Positions 53,221 to 63,690 of a stretch of DNA of 64,000 nucleotides are shown piece by piece. Both the position numbers and the translations under genes were made by a program. The stretch lies in contig NC_083597.1 of NCBI RefSeq assembly GCF_020882245.1, forward strand, positions 53,546,152 to 53,610,151, written 5' to 3'. Origin of the DNA: Rhopalosiphum padi (lineage: Eukaryota; Arthropoda; Insecta; Hemiptera; Aphididae). The number at the start of each line of letters is the position of its first letter. Positions within the stretch are counted from its first letter, which is position 1. The notes under the pieces are model-generated. The model searched no databases and had not been told where the DNA came from. It saw only the letters and a program-made list of their open reading frames with translations.

Positions 53221-54423
53221 TTGGCGCATTACATTTTTTTTTATATTAACTTTTCTCAAAACATCAATTTAGTGTTAGACTTAAAAACTAACACTAAGTT
53301 ATATAAAAAAACAAATTTTTTGAATTTTTCAATCAATAATTTTTAAAATAGTTTTGATAAACTACCTATACAGTATACATATTTGTATTTTGTATCCATT
53401 CTTAGCCTTTGTAAAAATACCGTTTGTAAAATTTTACTTTTGATTTTTATTATTTGATATTTAGGTTTAATTTTTGATAGTAATATGGGATTTAATCTTC
53501 ACGAAAACAACATAGTTATGTTTACACACTCTTAATTTTAGTTTTTATAAATTATGGTATATTGTGCCAATAAATTCTATGAGAACTATTTATCTAACTC
53601 TATATCAGTAAATTTTTCAGTATGGTTTATTACTTTATTGGTGTGGAGTGGTTTTACTAAAAATGCGCTAAGGCCCTGGAAATTACATTAAAAATAAATG
53701 ATCTTCGTTTAGAAAACTACGTATCTAATATTTTAAAAATTTTTAATATCTATTTTTTCAGTGTAACTTTTTTAAATAAAAATATAAATTATGTGAATAG
53801 TAAAACACTTAGGTGACTGGGTTGAATATAAACAACTTATAAAAAAAAGGATTAGAGAACATAATATGTTTTTTTAAAAGTCTTTTGGTAAGAGATTAGT
53901 GAATTATCCTGGGCCTACATATTATAGTTTCTTCCTTGTTAATATAAAAAAATATGATTTTAATAATGGTATTGAAGTTAAAAAATCCGTTCTGAAATGG
54001 ATTCTTGAAACTTATACCTAAGTAGAATATAAGACATTTAAGTCCTAACTCGTGTTTGTAATTTGTATATATATTTACATACCTTTTAATCTTAAGTCTA
54101 CGCAAGTTTATTATTTATTTAATTTGTAAATAACTATTATCTATTGTTAATAATTTTATAATTAGTAATAATATTAATGCAACTAATTTGTAACTCTGTG
54201 TCTCCGTACCTCCGTCACAAGCTAAACTTAAAGGAGGTATTCATAATTTAATTCTTATTTGTATTACTTAATAATTGTATAAATATTAAATATTATTAGA
54301 AATAAATAATAAAAAAAAATTAAATGCATTGTGTTACCATATATTATATAATTTAGTTCAGTTATAATATTAATTATCTTTACTTCATTTTATAATTGAA
54401 CGTCGTTTAAACGTGTGTTACAG

Positions 54424-54522
54424 GTATGGCATCACATGTGCCATGGACACAAGCCTAAAATACAGGAACAGTGCAATATTCAACCATGTTATTCTGAATG
54501 GTCAACAGGTGAATGGTCTAAA
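54424..54522 (+). CDS. ADAMTSL exon: end of TSR1, start of TSR2
   Basis: The acceptor is gtgtgttacag and the donor gtgagt, both in phase 0, giving 33 codons. The sequence HMCHGHKPKIQEQCNIQPC supplies the last three cysteines of TSR1. EWSTGEWSK then opens TSR2 with the usual paired tryptophans just before the first Cys. The phase-0 start fits exactly the phase-0 end of the exon at 11334, which supports the 43-kb intron without any exon in between. Confidence 0.88.
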
Positions 54523-55121
54523 GTGAGTATAGCGTGATATTAAAATATTAACCATTAAGCCTCTTATCGAGTATTGCCTTAAAAACCTATAGGCTATAGG
54601 TAGGTTTTTAGTGTTTTTTCCAAGTAACACCTCCGATTTTCAGAAGAAATTCGAATGTTCTATACAGGTAATATGGATATACTCGTATACTCGAATTTTA
54701 TCACATATTATACTCGTATTAAAAAATTGTATTCTCCGATTTTTGTAATGTATATTATTTAGAATATAAAAATATACGATATAGAGTAATTAATATTTTT
54801 TTAATTAATTTTATTTTTAAATACCTAACTGGTAAATAAATTTAGATTTTTAAAAATCTATTCATATTTTATGATATTTATGTTGATCTGAAAGTAACTA
54901 AAAAGTGATCGTTTAAAGACGTATATACACGCCTATATCATACTCCGGGTTATATCGGTTTATACAGTTCCAGTTTATCCACGCAGTCTTATAAATAATA
55001 AAACACATGCTAATAGAAGGCTCATAAAAAATATAATACAGTTTAGTTTTATCTGATAATAGTATATTGAATTCGTATTTATGTCGTATCACTGTGTTAT
55101 GTATCGTTCGATTTAATGCAG
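54523..55121 (+). other. intron (599 bp), nothing notable
   Basis: Bounded by gtgagt and atgcag; AT-rich with no recognised element. Confidence 0.85.
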
Positions 55122-55254
55122 TGTTCGGCAACTTGTGGCGATGGAATGCAGATCAGAAATATCACTTGCAAATCTAAACAAAAGTACCTGACTTGCGACC
55201 CAATGACTGAGCCCAGGCGAACCAAGACTTGTTCTGCAAACTTGCCGTGTTACC
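55122..55254 (+). CDS. ADAMTSL exon: rest of TSR2
   Basis: The acceptor is atttaatgcag and the donor gtaagt. It enters in phase 0 and leaves with one base (phase 1). It encodes CSATCGDGMQIRNITC, a consensus TSR core with the CxxTCxxG O-fucose site and an N-glycosylation sequon (NIT), and ends in SANLPCY, the C-terminal end of TSR2. Six cysteines are present, as expected for a complete TSR core. Confidence 0.92.
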
Positions 55255-57684
55255 GTAAGTTCAATAAAATATAAAACATCATATTATATTTATATTATTA
55301 CCTATCAAGTATCAGGGATGTTTCATTATCTAAAAATGCCGAGTTTAATTTTCTTATTACTTTATTGGAAAACTTGTTTCAAACAAGGAAACTTTAGTGT
55401 ACATTATAGTTTATAACTACTAAACACGCTTTATTAATGTCACGATAAATACGAAAACATAATAGTAAACGTCTGTGTACATGTGCCGAAATATTTTTTT
55501 CCTATGGCCGACGCCGCGGAGGACTTGTGACAAGTTACTGAATAATGATCCGAGTATAAATGGTGTCGAAATACACGAGATAAATTCGTTCATCGTCGAA
55601 GTATCTATATTGCTGTTGCGCGCATGCGTGTGTATGTATGTTTAGAGGGGAATACCCCTCACGGGAATGATATTTTTCATTTTGAGAGTCTCCCGTCATG
55701 TATGCCGACAGGACTGGCGGGTGTATGTCAAAAATGGAAAATTCAATGTGTCGCTGTCGATGCGGTCGGTCTCGATTTGTCGCGAGAAAAATCTCGTCGA
55801 GATATCCAAACGAATTATCGAACGGGTAGAAGGGCATCGCCACAGCGGCACAGCACACACAATGCGTGGTGTATATAATAACATATACATATGACCCAGC
55901 CCAAAGAGACCTTCGACGTGAATAAATATAATCATAAAACACGGAGATCGGTTTAAGTCCGTTTTATTTTCGATTACAAAAACCACGACGGCGGTAGTAA
56001 AACGGCGATTTTAAATTACATTTTTCAGACTCCTAGCTGTGCGGTCGATAACGATATAAATCCACTCGGCTTGACACGCATAAACCCTTTCCGCCTTCGC
56101 GCTCGGGGCTTAAAAAAAGTATAAGTGTTATAACGCCCATGGAAGTTTAGACTGGCTGGTCATAACAGTCGTGAAATTCGCTCAAAAGCTAATCGAATCA
56201 TTCCCCATATCGTTTTTATTGGGCAGTTCCATTCATTTGTAGTAAAAATAACACTTTTACGCGTTCAATCTTTGCTCTGGACAAACAAACCCGAATCCCG
56301 TAATTTTGTTTTTCTTTTCGTCGAAATACTCGATCAAGGCTATGTATTTTATACCACAGCGCGTATTATGTATATACAAAATAATATAATGCATGCTGTG
56401 TATTATGTGCCATGTGTATATATAGATGTACTGCCGCAGAAGGCGTGAGTAGGTCGAGTATATGACAGGGCCAAGAACTTATTATTTAGATTACCGTATA
56501 ATATAATATATTATAATATATCACTCGAAGGGTTAGGTATAAGTATAACGTAATAAACTATTAGGTTACGTATACGTCACGTCGTCACCCCATTGATCAA
56601 TACTGAAAATATGTCTTCTAAATTTAAATTTTTTTTAGATTAAAACTGTATATAGCAAGTATTTCATATTTTATCATATTAAGTAAACAAATATAGTATG
56701 TATATCAAAATGGTTGTTTTACAATAATAGTTTTTTACATATATGTTATTTATCTATAATCTACATCATATTCTTGTATCAATATAAATTTTATACTTAC
56801 CCTTTGGGGTGTTAATAAATAAATAAAAATAGTTATAAATATATTATTTGAATATCTTTAATGCAACAAATTTCAAACCCTATTTATAAAATATAATTTA
56901 TATTGTAAATAAATCGAAAGATTTGCAGTTTATTTTATGACACAAAAATCTTCATTATTTTGATGATCGGTTAAAATTGTATAAATGTTTACTATTTCTA
57001 ATAATAATTTAAATAATTAAGTAGATAAATCAAAAGCCTACACCGCGAATTATCTGTAAAAATTGTAATATTTTTAACTATACTAATTTCATTATCTATC
57101 CCAAATAATTCAATTTTCAGATCTTAGAATACTAAAAGTCTACCAAAACATGTTATTACGTTTTATAATTATAGATATTCGCTCAGGATGTTCCCTTAAA
57201 TTTTTTTTTTTTACAAAACTGGGTACTAATTAAAATATTTACCTGTTGAGGGTGTACAGTTACGTTATGTAAATATATTAAATTATTATTTTAAAATATT
57301 CCGAGCAATATGTTATGATAAGCCGAAATTTGCTTACATTAAAATTTTTATAATTTTTATATTACTATTGTGCACGAAGAAAAATGTTCTAAGATAATTC
57401 TAATAATATGATAATATACTCGTATACCACATAATTGTATCGTCTTCTCAATAAATAACGAATACTGGTACTATATTTGTTTTTGAAATTCAGTGAAACA
57501 ATGGAAAAGTAAAGTATTTGTCGGCACCGCAAAACTTTATATTATTTTCAAAAATAACGTTAAAAAAAATATAATTTTCTTCTTGACCAACATAATAAAT
57601 CGAAGTATCGTGTTTTCCGTTGTTTATTTTACTTGTTATTTTTACTTAACGTCATGTTTGTTTTTGCTACGCGTGTTTTTACAG
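55255..57684 (+). other. intron (2430 bp) with a CpG-rich block
   Basis: Bounded by gtaagt and tttacag. Positions about 55495-56130 are markedly richer in CG and carry overlapping ORFs on both strands (up to 135 codons, minus), none with a recognisable domain. The remainder is AT-rich. A regulatory island is the likeliest explanation. Confidence 0.65.
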
Positions 57685-57793
57685 ACGAAAATTTTGACGC
57701 AGACTCGGATTTCCAAGTGTCGTCCAAATCGAGTTTTTCACAAGCCCACGCTCAGCGATTGGTTGGCCAACAAAAAACTTCTCCACATACACT
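57685..57793 (+). CDS. ADAMTSL exon: linker between TSR2 and TSR3
   Basis: This exon is predicted from splicing rather than from a domain. The acceptor is gtgtttttacag and the donor gtaaac. It enters in phase 1 and leaves in phase 2, exactly what is needed to join the exon ending at 55254 to the one starting at 57856, which are otherwise out of phase with each other. The 35 whole codons are Ser/Gln/Ala-rich (DADSDFQVSSKSSFSQ, then HAQRLVGQQKTSPH) with no cysteine, so it is a flexible spacer. The open frame extends upstream into intron sequence and should not be taken as coding. Transcript data would settle it. Confidence 0.72.
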
Positions 57794-57855
57794 GTAAACT
57801 TTTAGCGCCCACATTCACACGCGCGACGATTTATTAAACTGATAATAATGTTTAG

Positions 57856-58044
57856 GTTCGTTGCCGACAATTGGAGTCCATGCAGTGTCACGTGCGGCGA
57901 TGGTATCAGGACGAGGAAAGTATATTGCAAAGCTCATTTAGATTACACTCAGATCATGACGAAGTTAACAGACGACGCGTGTGTCGGTCCCAAACCACCG
58001 GAGGTCGAAAAATGCTCCTCAGTGCCCTGTTCGTTGAACAAAAT
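57856..58044 (+). CDS. ADAMTSL exon: TSR3
   Basis: It follows an intron of only 62 bp (acceptor ataatgtttag) and ends before donor gtaaac, entering and leaving in phase 2. It encodes a whole TSR: FVADNWSPCSVTCGDG with the CxxTCxxG O-fucose site, then VYC, ACVG, EKC and SVPC. Its opening closely resembles that of the exon at 11229 (WVADDNWSPCS), so the two repeats are related paralogous units with the same exon-start phase. Confidence 0.92.
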
Positions 58045-58133
58045 GTAAACAATGGCGTCGATATGTTTTTTTTACAACTATACGAGTTCGTTATATAATA
58101 TCTCATGATCAATAATTATATCCATGATTTCAG

Positions 58134-58285
58134 ATTTGATCAAAATGAGAGGTCCATTAGGGACGGATACGCGGATGCCAGCTCTGATGATTTCAATCCA
58201 CCGAAAGTCGCCCCCGGTTCGTTTGGTAAAACATACTCTTGGAAAAGAGAGGGCTTTACGCATTGCAGTGCTTCTTGTCTTGGAG
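58134..58285 (+). CDS. ADAMTSL exon: linker and start of TSR4
   Basis: The acceptor is catgatttcag and the donor gttaga (weaker). It enters in phase 2 and leaves in phase 1. An acidic, glycine/serine-rich linker of about 33 residues is followed by YSWKREGFTHCSASCLGG, the first part of TSR4 with a CxxSCxxG O-fucose site. The intron upstream is 89 bp. A frame on the opposite strand here is a shadow. Confidence 0.88.
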
Positions 58286-58806
58286 GTTAGATTTGTATTG
58301 CCTGGACCAAATAAGGTTTCAAAAAGCAATAAATTGCTGGTTTTTATAGTAAAAAAAAAAAAAAAAACATCAATAACAATAATATTTTGATGTTTTTAAT
58401 ATTATTACAACTAATATAGCATTTCAATAATTAAACGTACGTCTGTACATAATGTTAGCGTTATAAAATTAAATAATATTATGTTTGTGTATTCCTAGTA
58501 AAACGCTGTGCTTCAGCTATAATATACGTCTGTGTAAAACGCGATTTCGTTTTACAATTTGAATTAGTTTAAATTATATAATATAGCGACAGATTGATTT
58601 CAATCAAAAAGGTATTGTAAATCGTATTATGTGTTTTAAAGTAGTGAAAATTTGAGGCTTGGAATTGTGTAAAATTTTAAGTAAAAAGTATTTTTAGACG
58701 ATGACAGTAATAATATAAAATACGATAATAATATAATATCAATCAACATACTACTGAGCTTTACATTTGGTAAATAATTTTTATTTTTGTATTCGTGTCT
58801 GTGTAG
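58286..58806 (+). other. intron (521 bp), nothing notable
   Basis: Donor gttaga and acceptor ctgtgtag; AT-rich with a poly-A run near 58351. Confidence 0.85.
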
Positions 58807-59141
58807 GCGTACAAGAATCGTTGGTGCTGTGTGAACGCGAAGAGGACAAGAAAATCGTCTCCCCATATTTGTGTTCTCGAAACGATCAGCCCGAAGTACT
58901 AACGCAGACTTGCAACGACCAACCCTGTCCACCCCGGTGGAACGTTAGCGACTTCCAGCCGTGTTCACAGAGCTGCGGAATAGGGCTTCAGATGCGCGAG
59001 GTCAACTGCATACACGAGGTGACCGAAGGGAACACAGCTATCGTGCCGAACAACATGTGCCCACAACCACCGCCCACGGACCGGAAGCAATGCAACATGA
59101 TTGACTGCCCCACAGAGTGGCGGACTTCCGAATGGTCGAAG
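58807..59141 (+). CDS. ADAMTSL exon: rest of TSR4, TSR5, start of TSR6
   Basis: The acceptor is gtctgtgtag and the donor gtacgt. It enters in phase 1 and leaves in phase 0; 335 nt make it the longest exon in the window. It completes TSR4 (LCSRNDQPE to CNDQPC), contains all of TSR5 (PPRWNVSDFQPCSQSCGIG to CNMIDC, with the CxxSCxxG site) and opens TSR6 with PTEWRTSEWSK. Its base composition is clearly richer in G+C than the flanking introns. Confidence 0.95.
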
Positions 59142-59857
59142 GTACGTTCTAAGTTTTCATAACTGTTATTACTACTACGTTAATGTGGCTTACATTTTGA
59201 GAGTATTTTGAAAGTATTTTATCTTCGTATTTCAAATGTAGAAAGTATTACAAATAGTAATTATTTATTTATCTTATTTTAAACACTTAAAGTATGTATT
59301 TTACGCATTATATATTATAATATGTATTTGTATGCTTATAGTTACATGCAGTTTCCATTATGTCCATTTTTGTTAGGTCTTCGGTGAAATGAATATGATA
59401 CGTAATACGATCTATTTAATATGATATGTTTTCGTAGCAGTTACAAAAGTAAACTTTGTAATTTCGTTAAAAACCATGTGATAAGTTTCTTAAGTATTTT
59501 GTGTATTTTTGGAAAATGTATTTTAAACACATACAATTATACGAATAGTAAAAGATTTTTCTTAAGTTATTTTTTGTTTGGTTTTCATTTTATCAGTTAT
59601 TATCATTTCACTTACATTTTAAGTTAATATATCTTTATGTTATTGTTGACGTACTCTTTTCAAAATAATAAGTGTTTAAATTAAATTTTTTTTTATGGTA
59701 TAAAATAACATAACTATCGGTTATGTGCCCGCGAATAAGTGAAGCTATGAGTAATATAAGTCCCTTGCATGCATTTACATGGTATTCTCTGTCATTTTTG
59801 GATATAACTTACTTTTTAAGTATTTATTATGATGTGTTTATTATTTATTCTTTACAG
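59142..59857 (+). other. intron (716 bp), nothing notable
   Basis: Donor gtacgt and acceptor ctttacag; AT-rich. The ORF running into the next exon from 59723 is intronic at its 5' part. Confidence 0.85.
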
Positions 59858-60150
59858 TGTAGTAAAAAATGTAACGGTGGCGTCAAAACCAGAGTGGTGG
59901 AGTGTGTACAGAGGATTGCCCACGGACACATAATAAACCGGCCAGACACGGATTGCGGCACTGACAAGCCACTCGACAGTAGGTTATGCAACCCGAACGC
60001 TTGCAGTTCGCAGGAAGCAGTTATGGTGTCGGACGTGGCTCAGAAATACGAACAGGCCACCACCGAGGAGGATGTCATGCTCAAAGTCGGTGGTGAGGCG
60101 ACGGTGTACAGAGGGGTGGAAATGAAGATGCGATGTCCCGTCAACAAGAG
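59858..60150 (+). CDS. ADAMTSL exon: TSR6 and start of Ig domain
   Basis: The acceptor is attctttacag and the donor gtatat. It enters in phase 0 and leaves in phase 2. TSR6 reads CSKKCNGGVKTRVVEC to CNPNAC; here the usual Ser/Thr of the O-fucosylation motif is Lys. A short acidic linker follows (QATTEEDVMLKV), then the A and B strands of an immunoglobulin domain with the first Ig cysteine (MKMRCPVNKR). The Ig fold continues in the next exon. Confidence 0.94.
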
Positions 60151-61914
60151 GTATATATAATATCATAAGATCCTCCTCTTTTCAGGGGATTTAAAATTGT
60201 ATGATTTGGGGTCCAAAATCTCTCCCCATCCCGATTATAAAGATGTCTTTAAGATTGAGCAACTATCATTGAAATTTATTTTTACACACAATTATGGACG
60301 CATGCTTGTATTATACCATATTGTATTGGTCGATGTATAAATATGGTTAGAATGTTAGATAATCATAATATATAGTTCTCAATAAGCAATTTTCAATAAT
60401 AATAATAATGTCTAATATAACAAAAAAATATAAAAACATAATTTATATTTTCTTAATATTTTAGTAACTCTTACATCAATCATTATTATAATCTTGATCC
60501 TGTTCAACAAATTCTAAAATTCTATTTCTCATAGTTCTAATGTATAAGAGTCTTCGGGCGTGAGCAGTCAGTAATCAGTATTGTCTCTCAGAACAAATTA
60601 GTAATCGTACTAAAACGGTCTTATCATTAAAAAAAAATGTATTATAATAATTCGATATTATATTCGATTGTACGTTGAAAATATTTTTATAAAACAGAAA
60701 ATACTTTGACGAGAGATCTAGGATGAAGGAATTTCACACGAGAGGTATTAGCCCTCGCTGTCACCCCTGCGCGCACACTTATCCTATAATATATGCAAGT
60801 ATTAGTAGTATTACTATACACATATTATACGTGCCAGCAAGTTTTATATAATAATGATCAATGACGTCACACTATAATGTATAAGGTCTGCAGGTATATG
60901 TAGCGGGTGTAAACTATATGGCGTTTTAGGTCTGAAGTGCACTTGGCACAGCCCTCGGGGGTTTCGTGTTATAATATAAAGGATATTTATATATCTATTG
61001 CCTCTTATTATTTTCGACCATTGTTATCATGAACGTGGTGCATAAAATGAAACGTGACGCCCGCGGACGTGTATCGTCGGGTCAACACGAGTTTATTTCG
61101 TTTGTCGATGACCTAAAGACATTTTTGTAAATTCATTCGATCTCCGTGTTCTTAAACTGTATAGATAAGTTAAAAGTTTTTACTTCAAACGTATAATGTT
61201 ATTTAAATGTCAGAGTATACGAAGATTTTTTTTATCTACATAACTCCTGTACGGCTATACGCTGATTCCGATGTTGTTCATGCATAACTTGTTAGTAGAT
61301 AGAAGTATAATTATAAATTTGTTTCTTGTAGCTTCGAGTTGAGCTTTAAAATTCTCAGAGTACTATACCTTCTCTATAAACTTCGTGATTTTTTTAAATT
61401 TTTCTTTAAACCCATTTCACAATGATAAAGTTTACAACCCATTTACTGTGTAATATATAAATATATTATGATGACTGATGAGTGATGACTGATGAGAGAT
61501 GACCAACGAGGTAGTTATGTACTTGTTAATGTATTGAATGTGCTTTAATCATTGATACATACCACATACGTATAATAATTAATGTGCTTTACGTAATGTT
61601 TTGATTTGTTTTGTCTACAACTATCTAGCCGATACTGATAATATATACGTTGTAGCTTTTACTTATATTTTAACCTTTTGGGTTCATAATATCCTTATTT
61701 ATTAAACGTAATGCAATTAATTAATATATGAAATTATAACACTGCTAGGTATATGACGTATACAATGTGTACACTGTACATATTATACATTGTATAGGTA
61801 CGTTGTATATCAAACAGCCAAATTCGAAGGATGAAACGCGTGTTTAGCAAACAATAATAATTATAGTTTTTATATGATATACAGAGTGAGTAATATTAAG
61901 TAATATTGTTATAG
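60151..61914 (+). other. intron (1764 bp) within the Ig domain
   Basis: Donor gtatat and acceptor gttatag. It holds a slightly CG-richer patch near 60730-61130 and the short tandem repeat at 61469; no coding element is seen. Confidence 0.8.
61469..61504. repeat. short GATGACTGATGA tandem repeat
   Basis: Tandem, slightly degenerate units GATGACTGATGAGT/GATGACTGATGAGA followed by a partial unit, in the intron 60151-61914. Confidence 0.75.
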
Positions 61915-62042
61915 GGGAAAAATACAGTGGTCAAAAGATGGTCAGTCCTTGCAAAATGGCAAGAAGGTCCGGATATCGAAAAAAGGTATACTCAAGATCC
62001 GGACCACTACATACTCTGACCGAGGGACTTATACATGCACGG
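61915..62042 (+). CDS. ADAMTSL exon: Ig domain core
   Basis: The acceptor is attgttatag and the donor gtatgt. It enters with one base and leaves with one base. It encodes GKIQWSKDGQSLQNG with the invariant Ig tryptophan, the strand GILKIRTTTY and the signature DRGTYTC, the I-set D-x-G-x-Y-x-C pattern with the second Ig cysteine. The position after several TSRs is the architecture of ADAMTSL1/3 proteins. Confidence 0.94.
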
Positions 62043-62442
62043 GTATGTTGCGTAGAAATTCAATACTATGTTATTAGTTATTACTTATTACGTATGATTC
62101 GTATTGTACCGTACGAATATAATTTATATGTTACGGGAAAAGTAGGAAGTCGGGCATGATTAGGTTTATAGTGTTTATACAATAAAGTGATCCTTTATCG
62201 TAAACCAAATCATCAGACAATATCTTACAACATAAGGATTTAATTGAACATTTTTTAATGATAAAAACAAGGACTCAATGATAAGTAAAATTATAAGAAA
62301 CTAAGTAAGTAATGGTTTTTAAACGAATGTATAAACAAAATGTATTTAAAAAGCTCTACATTATTACCTAGTTCACGATAAATAAATCATTTTGTATATT
62401 TGTATACCTGATGTATTAATGACTTATTTATTTATTGTTTAG
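62043..62442 (+). other. intron (400 bp), nothing notable
   Basis: Donor gtatgt and acceptor tgtttag; AT-rich. Confidence 0.85.
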
Positions 62443-62544
62443 CTGGTAATGCCCAAGCCACAATGAACATCAACATCAAACCCCAGCCGGGAGAATTTCC
62501 TAGTTCTGAGGAAATCGACAAGCCTTTGAACCAACAAGACCCAG
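62443..62544 (+). CDS. ADAMTSL exon: end of Ig domain and linker
   Basis: The acceptor is ttattgtttag and the donor gtacgg. It enters in phase 1 and leaves in phase 1. The start AGNAQATMNINIKP is the G strand of the Ig domain, and it is followed by a Pro/Glu/Ser-rich stretch (PGEFPSSEEIDKPLNQQDP) that begins the inter-domain linker. Confidence 0.92.
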
Positions 62545-63177
62545 GTACGGTTTACGTACTGTCGCTACCAGTCATTATTTCTCTCTAACCATTGCTTTGA
62601 AATCTAAATTTATTATTTTTTTAAACGTAGTTGTACACATTCTATATTATATAGCATCATTGTATCAACATATTATCCTTGCAAGAATAACTATTTTGGT
62701 TTGATAAATATGGTGTATGATTTATCAGGAAGAAGCTCATTGTATACGGCATCATTTTCTGTTTTAAATTTGATACGGAATATAAATTTTAGTTTAAGGA
62801 GGTTATTTCTTGAATTTACCAGTAATAAATAGCTTAGAATAATACCAGGATTTAATAGAAAAAATAGCGAAAAAAATAAAACTGTTTACTTAATGGGTAT
62901 GGGTAAATAATAATCGATATACCTAACTACCTATACATTTTATCACACAGATATCTGTTCAGATCATTTTACCATTGTTCTTACATTATCTTGTAACGTA
63001 CGTTTATTATAAGGTTAGGTTTAATTTTTACAATTTAATTTTCTCACCCCCCCCCCTTCATATTAAAAAACATTTTTTATTCGTATAGTCTCACCACTGA
63101 TGTCTTGCATTATATATGATGTTAATTTATTATTGTTGTAATAATTTATTTATGCGTCATGATATATTCGTTCAAAG
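62545..63177 (+). other. intron (633 bp) with a short poly-C run
   Basis: Donor gtacgg and the weak acceptor ttcaaag; a C run lies near 63047-63056. Nothing else is recognised. Confidence 0.65.
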
Positions 63178-63350
63178 GCACAAATCCGTCGTATGCAAAT
63201 CCGCAAGGGATAGAACCGTCATTTGACATCAGCCACGAACGCATCAAAGGTGAACACAATCGCGAACAGAAACACAAACAGTCGCGACAAAAAACTACTA
63301 CTATGCAGTCAATCGTAACGAGCACGGCGTCTTCCGAAAAACACGTAGTG
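63178..63350 (+). CDS. ADAMTSL exon: basic Ser/Thr-rich linker
   Basis: The acceptor is the weak ttcaaag and the frame is entered in phase 1. The 57 whole codons give a low-complexity basic region (HNREQKHKQSRQK, then TTTMQSIVTSTASSEKH) without cysteines. The best phase-0 end is before GCAAGT, which would make the following intron GC-AG; the nearby gtagtg five bases upstream is a poorer donor. It is likely an extended O-glycosylated linker between Ig domains. Both borders are less certain than those of the other exons. Confidence 0.65.
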
Positions 63351-63591
63351 GCAAGTATCTTCTTGATTTTTACTATTTTCCCATTTAACTTGTTTCTTTT
63401 TTTATTTTCAATTTTTAATATAATATTATCTGATTTAACCTGACCTGTTCCCCCTCCGAAATTGATTATACCGTTTAATAACTACGTCGTTGGCGCATAT
63501 ACACGAGTATACAATACCCGAGTCTTATAAATATTGTGTATGACTATATAGTAGTTGGTACATTACAACGTTTCTTTGTGTCTGTAAACAG

Positions 63592-63690
63592 GAAACAGAG
63601 AAAAATGCTATAGACGTCTCCCCAAAACCCACCACTTCCGGAAGTTCACGAAACTTGCCTCACCTTCACAGTCTTCTTTTTAACCTCAAG
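63592..63690 (+). CDS. ADAMTSL exon: linker continued
   Basis: The acceptor is gtctgtaaacag and the donor gtgaga, both in phase 0, giving 33 codons. It reads ETEKNAIDVSPKPTTSGSS, then NLPHLHSLLFNLK, with no recognised domain. It continues the linker, and the next Ig or TSR domain should start in exons beyond the window. The phase agrees with the exon ending at 63350 only if that exon ends at the GC donor or at an equivalent in-phase site. Confidence 0.68.

Larger units (their letters stand above)
50690..54320 (+). mobile_element. decayed non-LTR retrotransposon (LINE)
   Basis: Successive frames carry the parts of a LINE in order, broken by stops and frameshifts. These are a PHD-type zinc finger (about 50707-50880), a coiled coil (50950-51100), an endonuclease tail with SFSDHVFVKNN (near 52145), the ORF2 connector with a KLFTSFTKYKNKFTYILREA-like helix (52560-52630), FFTSIGKNLANSI (52830-52870) and the RT motif INNYRPIS (about 53142-53165). 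The 3' UTR contains a block around CTAAACTTAAAGGAGG and ends in an A-rich tail near 54311. A PHD finger in ORF1 is known from CR1/Jockey-group elements, but the clade was not determined. It is dead, and it stops only about 100 bp before the exon at 54424. Confidence 0.75.
11335..54423 (+). other. 43.1-kb intron of the ADAMTSL gene
   Basis: It is bounded by gtaatg and gtgttacag in phase 0. Apart from the five tRNA-Tyr genes and the transposons listed separately, I see no coding gene on either strand. The long AT-rich stretches 11335-12780, 13100-15890, 17000-24900, 28400-35300, 38700-42500, 42700-46200 and 46400-50650 hold microsatellites, diffuse repeat relics and short chance ORFs only. Confidence 0.75.
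11229..63690 (+). other. ADAMTS-like protein gene (partial; 12 internal exons)
   Basis: This is the gene span reconstructed from exons 11229-11334, 54424-54522, 55122-55254, 57685-57793, 57856-58044, 58134-58285, 58807-59141, 59858-60150, 61915-62042, 62443-62544, 63178-63350 and 63592-63690. All junction phases agree and the joined frame has 639 codons without a stop. Domain order is TSR1 (residues about 1-57), TSR2 (58-111), linker (112-149), TSR3 (150-207), linker (212-245), TSR4 (246-296), TSR5 (297-358), TSR6 (359-420), one I-set Ig domain (436-525) and a basic Ser/Thr-rich linker (526-639). There is no metalloprotease. TSRs followed by Ig domains are known from ADAMTSL1/3 (punctins) and fly nolo, which are secreted matrix proteins. 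A PLAC domain and more Ig domains would be expected downstream, and a signal peptide and spacer upstream, both outside the window. Papilin is a less likely alternative because no Kunitz domain is seen. Confidence 0.85.

Noticed and set aside
55535..55986. Minus-strand ORFs of 135 and 96 codons.
   Set aside because: They overlap other open frames in a CpG-rich intron block and resemble no protein family; probably compositional.
57493..57684. Open frame running into the linker exon from upstream.
   Set aside because: It lies before a clear splice acceptor and is in a different frame from the exon; treated as intron.
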